From: Planctomycetota bacterium
GTDB taxonomy: Bacteria > Planctomycetota > Phycisphaerae > Phycisphaerales > UBA1924
Direction: 5' to 3'
Length of the DNA: 5,073 nt
Assembly (NCBI GenBank): GCA_023412695.1
Contig: JAEYNG010000211.1
Location: forward strand, 1-5,073
Shown here piece by piece: positions 1 to 5,073 of this stretch (positions are counted from its first letter, which is position 1; each line of letters begins with the position of its first letter). The notes under the pieces are model-generated. The model had not been told where the DNA came from, did no database searches, and saw nothing but the letters and a program-made list of their open reading frames with translations. Both the position numbers and the translations under genes were made by a program.

Positions 1-81
1 AACCGGCCCAACGGCTCGACGATCCGCGTCGCCGTGCGACGCGACGCCGTTGCGTACAGGATCGAAGCCGGGGCTGAGTAA
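1..81 (+). CDS. 3' end of an unrecognised gene (partial)
   Basis: Reading frame 1 is open from the window edge to a TAA at 79-81 and gives 26 residues ending RIEAGAE. Third codon positions in this frame are nearly all G or C, as expected for a real gene here. The competing frame, which stops with TGA at 75-77, gives an arginine-rich product typical of a shadow frame. The visible tail alternates hydrophobic and charged residues (STIRVAVRRDAVAYRIEAG), which suggests closing beta strands. That is too little to name a family. The gene lies 50 bases upstream of the large membrane pseudokinase gene on the same strand. No terminator-like hairpin separates them, so co-transcription is plausible but unproven. 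Confidence 0.6.
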   Translation, partial: NRPNGSTIRVAVRRDAVAYRIEAGAE

Positions 82-91
82 GAGAGGAAGC

Positions 92-120
92 GGGGAGGGC
101 GCGGCAGTGGTGGGTTGGGG
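92..120 (+). other. G-rich leader tract, possible G-quadruplex
   Basis: Four runs of three or more G (92-95, 97-99, 112-114, 117-120) lie on the coding strand between the upstream stop codon and the Shine-Dalgarno site of the large gene. The loops are 1, 12 and 2 bases, and the middle loop carries further GG pairs. This is not the strict G3-N1-7 pattern because the central loop is long. A quadruplex in DNA or in the mRNA leader is possible, not established. The tract ends 2 bases before the GGAG site, so a folded structure could affect ribosome access. Confidence 0.3.
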
Positions 121-122
121 CC

Positions 123-126
123 GGAG
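123..126 (+). promoter_or_regulatory. Shine-Dalgarno site (GGAG) of the large gene
   Basis: GGAG is followed by 5 bases and then ATG at 132. The reading frame between the in-frame TGA at 75-77 and this ATG contains no other ATG, GTG or TTG codon. The site therefore supports the only available upstream start, and the kinase-like fold begins within about six residues of it. Confidence 0.6.
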
Positions 127-131
127 CACGC

Positions 132-3100
132 ATGCCGACGTACGGCGGATACGAGACGGTCAAGGAACTTCACCGCGGCGCTTTGGGCGCGGTGTGGTCC
201 GCGCGCCGTGCGGGGACCGCCGATGAGCCGGTGTTCGCCGTCCGGGTGTGCCAGCCGGATGTCACAATCCTGAGTCAGATGCGGGCGACGGAGACGCTGA
301 ACGACTTTCTCGCGCGGGCCCGGGCGCAGCAGCGAGCCGCGCAGGCCGCGCCGCTCGTCGAGACGCGCTGGGCGCAGGTCTACGAAGTCGGCGAGCTCGC
401 GCCGTCGGAATCGGCGAGCGCGGGCGCGTACATGGTCACTGACCTCGCGACCCGCGGCACGCTCGAGAGCCTCGTTGCCGCGCGGGCGGACATCGATGCC
501 CGCACACTCGCCGCGATCGCCGAGGGGATCGTCACCGGCCTTGTGCAGATCCAGAGCTCGGCGGGAGGCGGTCGCGGCCACGGCGCGCTGCAACCGTCGA
601 ACGTGTTGCTGCTCGCGGGCACGCCGGGTCAGCCGTTGCCTAAGGGCGGGGCGTCAAGGGGCAAGCTACCACGGGTCGCGCTGACGGACCCTGCGTCTGT
701 CGCTGCGCGTACGCCCGAGGCGATGGCCGGGGACGATCTGGTCGCGCTCGGCGGCGTGCTGCACCAGCTCGTGCTGCACGAGCCGTTCCGCGGCCAGCTT
801 CCGCTTGCGCCAGATGCACGCTGGAACCGGCTCGGCAAGAGCGGCGATGCGTGGCGACAGCTCACCGAGAAGCTGCTGGACCGTTCCACCGCGCCGCCCG
901 CGCTGACCGACGTGCTCGCGGAGGTGCGGACGATCCGTCGTATCCGACGCTCGCGTGCGCCGTGGATCGTCGGGGCGGCGGCGTTGCTGTTGGTTGCCGG
1001 TGGCGTTGGTATTTACTGGGTCGCCGAGCGTGCACGCCAGCAGCAGGCGGCCCCGCTCCCCGAGACGCTGTGGGGGCCGGAGGCATCGGAGCGATGGGTC
1101 GCGCTCTGCGACGCCTACCGCACGTGGTACGGCTCGCTGTTGACGCGTCTTGAGCAGCGTCCGCCGACAGCGAGCACGCAGCACCGCACACGCCGCTCCT
1201 GGTACGCCGCGCTCGACAAGGACCTCGCCGAGCTGCTGTCGCCGCACGGGCTGACCGTCGGCAAGGGTTCGGACCCGTGGAGCCTCGCGGGCGTCGAAGC
1301 GGGCGCGGACCTCTCCACGCTCGCGAGCAGCCCCACCGCGCGGGCTCGCTCCGATGCGAGCGTCGAGAAGACGCGGGCCGCGCTCGAGGCGATCGGCGCG
1401 CTGCAAGGGGACCTGCGCGAGAAGTGGTCGGGCGTCGCGCGGATGCAGTCGCTCGCCGGGGAGTGGGAATCTCGCGGGTGGGCCCGACAGGGGGAGTATG
1501 TCCGGCGTGTGGCCGACGCTGTCGCGCCCGGCGAGGCCGCATCGGCCGATGTCGCGACGTCGATCGACGACCTGCTCCGCGCCCGAGGCATGGTCGAGCG
1601 CGTCGAGATGCGCTGGCAGGCGTTGCGGAAGCTCGCCGACGAGGTCGCAACCGCCGATGACCCGGTGCTGAAGAAGACGCCGCAGAGCATCGAGGGGATC
1701 GTTCTTCCGCCGGTTGATCCTGCGACCGCCGGGACCTCGCCGGGGCGCGACGATGTCGCCGCGCTCGAACGCGACATCGATGTCGCTACCGAGATCGCCC
1801 AGCGCCTGCAGCAGTTCCTCGGCCAGGAGTGGCAGGGGATCGACGCGGACTCGTTCCGGTCGTCCTCTCGATACGCGCAGCTGGTCGATGCCGAACCGGG
1901 CGCCGAGACGCTGGAGGCATGGCTGTTCGAGGTGCGCGGTCACGCGCGGCTCGACCCCGCGCTCGACCCCCGCGGCTCGTGGGACGCCGTCGCGCTGCTC
2001 CAGCCGATTACCTCTGCGACGGCGGAGCTCTCGCGCCCGCCGCTAAGCGTCGAGCTCGATCGCCAGACCGTCGACCGTATCGCGTCGGTTGAAGCGTCGG
2101 TGGCCGAGCTTGCGCCGACGAAGATGCTGTGGAACCGGCGGAACCAGGAGCAGGTCGAGACCGGTGCGCTGCGTGTCCGTCGCGAGATCGCCTCGCTGCA
2201 GGCTGAGCTCGAGGGCCGTATCGCCGAGCGACGGCAGGAACTGGCGACCACCGCCGAGCAGCTCCGCACGCAGCTCCGGGCGCGGGCCGCGGTGTCGCCG
2301 GACTCTCCCGCGCTCAACGCCGCGTGGAACGCCGGGCGCGACCGCCTGCTCGAGAGGCACACCGGCATCGACGTCGAGGCGCTCAAGCTCGCCGCACGCA
2401 ACCTCGAGGGCGAACTCAACTGGGCATCGGCGGCATTCGGCGCGGCTCGCCCGGGCGATGACCTCGACGGGCGCGTGCGCAGGCCGCCGGGCGCTAAGGG
2501 CCCGCTCTTTACTTCTCGCATCGCAAAGACGATCGGCGAACTGCGTGAGCAGGCGCTCGCGGCTGCGTTGCAGGAGGCCGGAGATCCGCTCGGCGAGTCT
2601 TTCCGTGCAAAGATCGAGGCCGCGGCACGCGTGCACCGCGAGCGTATGGACACCGTCGCCGCGCAGGTGACCGCGCTCGAACTCGCGCAGCTCCGCATGG
2701 ATGCCGGCGACCCGCTGATCGACGAGACCGGCAGCGCGGAGCGCCTTACGCGCGCTTCGCAGACCGCGCGCGAGCTGTCCTCACGCTCACCCGCGATCAC
2801 CGAAGCCCTCGCGGATCTCCGCTCGCGGCTTGACACTGTCGGCCAGGTCATCCAGGAGACCTCGCCCGACGCGTTGATCGCGCTCATCCGCAACGCCCGC
2901 CCGGATCGCCCTGAGACCGCGATGGCCGCGTTCCGCCGACTCGGTGCGCCGGAGGTCGGCTGGCCCGCGACCATCGATGACCTGTCCGAGGGCGCGGGCG
3001 TCCGCGACGCCATGCTCCGCGTCGCCGCGTCGATCAACGACGCCGCCCGCAGCGAGGAGCTCGCGGGCTCGGTACGCCGCGCGCTCGCGGCCCGCTGGAC

Positions 3101-4499
3101 AGCGCTCGCCTCGCGCACGGCCGACGCCGTTGCGTTCGAGCCCGTCGCGCTCGCCGCGCCGGACTTCGCCGTCACGACCTCCACGCTCCCGCCGACGCTG
3201 CGGTTCAACGTCCTGCTCACGCAGGTCCGACGCGCCCTCGCCCGTCCCGGCCTGCAGGAAGATGTCGCCCGCCAGCTCGCGGCCGCGTTCGTCTCCGACG
3301 TCCGGGCCATCAACGGCCTGCCGCCCGCCGTCACGTCGCGCGTTGCGCAGGTCACCGGCCTGATCGACGGCTCCGAGCCCGAGCCCCCGTCGATCGATCC
3401 GCTCACGCTCGGCCCGGGCGCGGCGGGCTGGCGCGGCGAGGCCGACGAATCCGGCCGCCTCACCTTCACCAGCAGCAACACCCGCCTCGAGTTCGTCCGT
3501 CTCGAGGTCCAGCGCGGCGGCGAGACCGTCCCTGTCTATTTCGGTGTCAGCGAGGTCTCCGTCGGCACGCTCGCACGCATCGTCTCCCAGGCCCGTAGCC
3601 AGGCCGAGCTCCGCCAGACGCTCCAGCCTTTCGATCCTGGCACCGCCACGTGGTCCGGCCCGCGGTCATGGACGTGGAACAGCAGCGGCGCGGTCACCCA
3701 CGCACCGCTCTGGCTCAAGCTCGACGCCAACGCCACCGCGCAGCGCCCGGCCTACGCCCCCGCACTCCTGCGCCCGGGCGATTTCCGCCTCGTCCGCGAC
3801 GAGGCGGGCGGCGAGCCCTCCGCCGAGCACCCGATGCAGCAGCTCTCGCCCGCCGCCGCCGCGCTCGTCGCGCGCATGGCCGGCTGCCGCCTCCCCGCGA
3901 CCGACGAGTGGCGCGCCGCGCGCGGGCAGTTCGCCGCCACCGCCGAGCTCGCCGAGTGGAACCTCCGCGACGCCACCTTCACCGCGCAGAAAAACCACAC
4001 CCGCGCCATGCAGTCGCAGGTCGTCAACAAGGCCAGCTTCCCCTGGCCCGACGCCAACATCCTTCTGCCCGATGAGCCCAAGGTCCCCGTGCAGGACCGC
4101 GCCACCGCCTACGAGTTCGACGACGGCACGCTCTGGTTCACGCCCGCGACGTCCGATTCACGCCACCCCGTCCACCACCTCGTCGGCAACGTCGCCGAGT
4201 ACGTCTTCGATCAGCCCGACCGCATGGACGCCGCGCGGCCGACCGCCGACGGCGTGCAGTCCGTGTTTCAGTCCGCGCCAACCGCGCTCGGCGCGATCGG
4301 CGGCTCCGCGCTCTCGCCGCCCGAGCTCGCGCCCGACACCCGCATCCCCGTGGACCTGCTGTTCTCGACCGAAGGCTTCGCGGACGTCGGCTTCCGACTC
4401 GCGTTCACTGCCCGCGGCACGCGCCCGCCGCGAGAAACCCTCGCGTCGAAGATCCTCCGCGTGCTCTCGCCCGACACCTACATCTTCGCCGGCCGCTGA
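132..4499 (+). CDS. Transmembrane pseudokinase with long helical stalk and C-terminal FGE/SUMF1-like domain
   Basis: This is a 1455-residue intact protein with no frameshift seen. Residues ~6-265 fit the bacterial Ser/Thr kinase (PknB-like) fold: a degenerate glycine loop (H14, G16, G19), a hinge near MVTDL (101-105), the catalytic-loop equivalent HGALQPSN (150-157), a DFG equivalent DPA (186-188), and subdomain IX DDLVALGGVL (201-210). The beta-3 Lys is R38, the alpha-C Glu aligns with R62, the HRD Asp is A152 and the loop Lys is Q154. Only N157 and D186 remain, so phosphotransfer is unlikely. Residues 277-298 form one membrane helix after the basic RRIRRSR, which places the kinase fold in the cytoplasm. 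Residues ~300-1090 are mostly helical, with likely coiled coils near 540-567 and 678-722. Residues ~1095-1427 resemble FGE-sulfatase/SUMF1: RLPATDEWRAARG (from 1253), FPWPD (1303-1307), GNVAEY (1352-1357), GGS (1390-1392) and DVGFR (1418-1422). The paired catalytic cysteines of true FGE are absent; C1252 is the domain's only cysteine. Chlamydial Pkn1 is a known kinase-FGE precedent. Receptor or scaffold function is inferred. Confidence 0.9.
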   Translation: MPTYGGYETVKELHRGALGAVWSARRAGTADEPVFAVRVCQPDVTILSQMRATETLNDFLARARAQQRAAQAAPLVETRWAQVYEVGELAPSESASAGAYMVTDLATRGTLESLVAARADIDARTLAAIAEGIVTGLVQIQSSAGGGRGHGALQPSNVLLLAGTPGQPLPKGGASRGKLPRVALTDPASVAARTPEAMAGDDLVALGGVLHQLVLHEPFRGQLPLAPDARWNRLGKSGDAWRQLTEKLLDRSTAPPALTDVLAEVRTIRRIRRSRAPWIVGAAALLLVAGGVGIYWVAERARQQQAAPLPETLWGPEASERWVALCDAYRTWYGSLLTRLEQRPPTASTQHRTRRSWYAALDKDLAELLSPHGLTVGKGSDPWSLAGVEAGADLSTLASSPTARARSDASVEKTRAALEAIGALQGDLREKWSGVARMQSLAGEWESRGWARQGEYVRRVADAVAPGEAASADVATSIDDLLRARGMVERVEMRWQALRKLADEVATADDPVLKKTPQSIEGIVLPPVDPATAGTSPGRDDVAALERDIDVATEIAQRLQQFLGQEWQGIDADSFRSSSRYAQLVDAEPGAETLEAWLFEVRGHARLDPALDPRGSWDAVALLQPITSATAELSRPPLSVELDRQTVDRIASVEASVAELAPTKMLWNRRNQEQVETGALRVRREIASLQAELEGRIAERRQELATTAEQLRTQLRARAAVSPDSPALNAAWNAGRDRLLERHTGIDVEALKLAARNLEGELNWASAAFGAARPGDDLDGRVRRPPGAKGPLFTSRIAKTIGELREQALAAALQEAGDPLGESFRAKIEAAARVHRERMDTVAAQVTALELAQLRMDAGDPLIDETGSAERLTRASQTARELSSRSPAITEALADLRSRLDTVGQVIQETSPDALIALIRNARPDRPETAMAAFRRLGAPEVGWPATIDDLSEGAGVRDAMLRVAASINDAARSEELAGSVRRALAARWTALASRTADAVAFEPVALAAPDFAVTTSTLPPTLRFNVLLTQVRRALARPGLQEDVARQLAAAFVSDVRAINGLPPAVTSRVAQVTGLIDGSEPEPPSIDPLTLGPGAAGWRGEADESGRLTFTSSNTRLEFVRLEVQRGGETVPVYFGVSEVSVGTLARIVSQARSQAELRQTLQPFDPGTATWSGPRSWTWNSSGAVTHAPLWLKLDANATAQRPAYAPALLRPGDFRLVRDEAGGEPSAEHPMQQLSPAAAALVARMAGCRLPATDEWRAARGQFAATAELAEWNLRDATFTAQKNHTRAMQSQVVNKASFPWPDANILLPDEPKVPVQDRATAYEFDDGTLWFTPATSDSRHPVHHLVGNVAEYVFDQPDRMDAARPTADGVQSVFQSAPTALGAIGGSALSPPELAPDTRIPVDLLFSTEGFADVGFRLAFTARGTRPPRETLASKILRVLSPDTYIFAGR

Positions 4500-4508
4500 G
4501 CGCCGCCG

Positions 4509-4742
4509 TCATTCGCGATCGGGCACCGTCACCACCGCCTGCCCGCTCTCCGCGAAGATCGAGTTGCCCAAGCTGTCCCCCGCGACCATCAGCCCGCGCC
4601 GCTTCGCCGGCGTCGGCGACGCCTGCGACACCGTCATCGACTGGTTCGACGCCAGCGAGGACGGCTCCCCGCTCGTGCACCCGCTCGCCGCGAGCGAACC
4701 ACCGACCAGCAACAGGACAACAGCCGAACGCCCGCGCGTCAT
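4509..4742 (-). CDS. Small predicted lipoprotein (77 aa), function unknown
   Basis: The product begins MTRGRSAVVLLLVGGSLAASGC, a textbook type II signal peptide. It has basic residues at positions 3 and 5, a hydrophobic core at about 7-18, and a lipobox AASG-C with the lipidated cysteine at position 22. The mature chain is only 56 residues. It is Ser/Thr/Ala-rich and probably flexible at first, then has a basic patch AKRRG and a short C-terminal segment that looks foldable (VAGDSLGNSIFAESG, QAVVTV). I recognise no family. The ATG start is supported by GGAG seven bases upstream. The gene converges on the large pseudokinase gene, with 9 bases between the two stop codons. Its product should sit in the cell envelope, the same side as the stalk and FGE-like domain of its neighbour; any partnership is speculation. 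The lipobox, the Shine-Dalgarno site and the codon pattern favour a real gene over the overlapping antisense frames. Confidence 0.75.
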   Translation of the reverse strand: MTRGRSAVVLLLVGGSLAASGCTSGEPSSLASNQSMTVSQASPTPAKRRGLMVAGDSLGNSIFAESGQAVVTVPDRE

Positions 4743-4749
4743 AGGTCAT

Positions 4750-4753
4750 CTCC
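4750..4753 (-). promoter_or_regulatory. Shine-Dalgarno site (GGAG) of the lipoprotein gene
   Basis: Read on the minus strand, GGAG is followed by 7 bases and then the ATG at 4742. Another ATG at 4749-4747 is out of frame and lies directly against the site, so it is not the likely start. This fixes the lipoprotein start so that the complete signal peptide is included. Confidence 0.6.
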
Positions 4754-4756
4754 AGT

Positions 4757-4778
4757 CCGCCGCGACCATCCGCGGCGG
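4757..4778 (-). repeat. GC-only inverted repeat in the lipoprotein leader
   Basis: A perfect 8-bp stem (CCGCCGCG at 4757-4764 with CGCGGCGG at 4771-4778) encloses a 6-base loop. In the minus-strand transcript it would lie 3 bases upstream of the GGAG site of the lipoprotein gene. It has no T-run on either strand, so it does not look like an intrinsic terminator. It could affect translation initiation or mRNA stability, or be a chance result of the high GC content. Confidence 0.4.
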
Positions 4779-4849
4779 GCCCGCTCCGCATCGTCAACTC
4801 CCGGTTCCGGGTGTATGTCGATCCATCGGTGCACTCACACGCCCTGCCT

Positions 4850-4859
4850 GCACGCGTGC
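4850..4859. repeat. 10-bp perfect palindrome in the intergenic region
   Basis: GCACGCGTGC is a perfect palindrome midway between the two divergent gene starts (4742 on the minus strand, 4960 on the plus strand) and 33 bases upstream of the proposed -35 element of the rightward gene. Its placement would suit a dimeric regulator. A 10-bp palindrome is also easily found by chance in GC-rich DNA, so this is only a candidate site. Confidence 0.2.
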
Positions 4860-4891
4860 GCAACCCGCAAACCGCCCCGATCCGGCCGACA

Positions 4892-4920
4892 TTGCCGCTC
4901 CCCCCTCCGTCCGGTAAAGT
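4892..4920 (+). promoter_or_regulatory. Candidate sigma-70-type promoter for the rightward gene
   Basis: TTGCCG (4892-4897) and TAAAGT (4915-4920) are separated by exactly 17 bases. Each matches the consensus hexamer at 4 of 6 positions. The TAAA is a conspicuous AT-rich island in very GC-rich sequence. A transcript starting near 4927 would have a leader of about 33 bases before the GTG at 4960. The TAA inside the -10 hexamer (4915-4917) also closes the downstream gene's reading frame, so that gene cannot begin further upstream. This call rests on sequence resemblance alone. Confidence 0.5.
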
Positions 4921-4959
4921 CTGCCCCCTGCGTGAAAGCCCCGTTCGCCGGAACCCCCC

Positions 4960-5073
4960 GTGCCCGCCGTTCCCAATCAACCCGCCCCGCCCGGGGGAGA
5001 TCCCCTCGCCGCCGCCCTCCCGCTCGCGCCCGGCGCACGCGTCTCCCCCGCGGCCGCGGCCCAGCTCGCCGCC
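4960..5073 (+). CDS. 5' end of an unrecognised gene (partial), GTG start
   Basis: The frame is open from the GTG at 4960 to the window edge, 38 codons, with third positions almost all G or C. The product is Ala/Pro-rich: M(V)PAVPNQPAPPGGDP, then LAAALPLAPGARVSPAAAAQLAA. This looks like a disordered N-terminal tail leading into an alanine-rich helix. There is no signal peptide or membrane segment in what is visible. The start is preceded by a weak GGA at 4950-4952 and by a plausible promoter ending at 4920. An in-frame TAA at 4915-4917 limits how far upstream the gene could start. The fragment is too short and low in complexity to assign a family. It is divergent from the lipoprotein gene. Confidence 0.5.
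   Translation, partial: MPAVPNQPAPPGGDPLAAALPLAPGARVSPAAAAQLAA

Noticed and set aside
42..55. 14-base sequence cgacgccgttgcgt repeated near 3122-3135
   Set aside because: About one such match is expected by chance in 5 kb of GC-rich sequence, and the two copies lie in unrelated coding contexts.
666..1943. Long open frame of 425 codons on the minus strand opposite the pseudokinase and first stalk region
   Set aside because: Its composition is Arg/Leu/Pro-rich with no motif or signal, and it is explained as a shadow of the plus-strand gene.
1940..3481. Long open frame of 513 codons on the minus strand inside the large gene
   Set aside because: It is Ser/Arg/Ala-rich and low in complexity, has no recognisable domain, and lies wholly opposite a gene with clear domains. 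Long antisense open frames are expected in DNA this GC-rich.
3384..4499. FGE-fold C-terminus as the variable target of a diversity-generating retroelement
   Set aside because: FGE and C-type-lectin folds are used as retroelement targets. However, no AAY-rich variable-type codons cluster at the 3' end, and no template repeat or reverse transcriptase is in the window. The protein also continues about 33 residues past the GFR motif. Only a search of the flanking DNA could reopen this.
4609..4623. GGCGTC-GGC-GACGCC hairpin as a terminator for the large gene
   Set aside because: The stem is only 6 bp with a 3-base loop and no T-run. It lies 110 bases past the stop codon, inside the lipoprotein coding sequence.
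4792..4797. TTGACG on the minus strand as a -35 element for the lipoprotein gene
   Set aside because: The hexamer is good (5 of 6), but no acceptable -10 sequence lies 16-18 bases downstream, where the DNA is GC-only and overlaps the hairpin.
3544..4917. Plus-strand open frame of 457 codons overlapping the FGE-like domain and the lipoprotein gene
   Set aside because: The product is dominated by Ser, Pro and Arg, as expected from reading GC-rich codons out of frame. The overlapped frames carry recognisable FGE motifs and a lipobox.
4405..4980. Minus-strand open frame of 191 codons covering the lipoprotein gene in another frame
   Set aside because: It is Gly/Arg-rich with no signal peptide or motif. 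The 4509-4742 frame has a signal peptide, a lipobox and a properly spaced Shine-Dalgarno site.

Overview
The window is very GC-rich and almost entirely coding, with codon third positions dominated by G and C. One very large gene dominates it. It encodes a single-pass membrane protein with a eukaryote-like kinase fold inside the cell and a formylglycine-generating-enzyme (FGE/SUMF1) fold outside. That architecture, the GC content and the style of the helical linker point to a bacterium of the Planctomycetota, possibly the Phycisphaerae. This assignment is an inference of moderate-to-low confidence, because no rRNA or other marker gene is present.

Layout. Bases 1-81 are the last 26 codons of an unrecognised gene on the + strand. 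A 50-base purine- and G-rich spacer follows, and then the large gene at 132-4499 (1455 codons, + strand). Only 9 bases beyond its stop codon is the stop codon of a small convergent gene (4509-4742, - strand) that encodes a 77-residue predicted lipoprotein. A 217-base intergenic region (4743-4959) separates that gene from a divergent + strand gene that starts with GTG at 4960 and runs off the window. The intergenic region holds a Shine-Dalgarno site and a GC-rich hairpin for the lipoprotein leader, and a plausible sigma-70-like promoter for the rightward gene.

Function. The large protein has, in order: a pseudokinase domain lacking every key catalytic residue except the metal-binding Asn and Asp; a transmembrane helix; about 790 residues of mostly helical, partly coiled-coil sequence; and a C-terminal FGE-fold domain without the catalytic cysteine pair. 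Both recognisable domains therefore look like non-catalytic binding modules. My inference is a transmembrane receptor or scaffold that couples an extracytoplasmic FGE-fold sensor, through a long helical stalk, to a cytoplasmic pseudokinase. The small lipoprotein next door could be an envelope neighbour or partner, but adjacency in convergent orientation is weak evidence. No mobile element, CRISPR array, tRNA or rRNA is visible.
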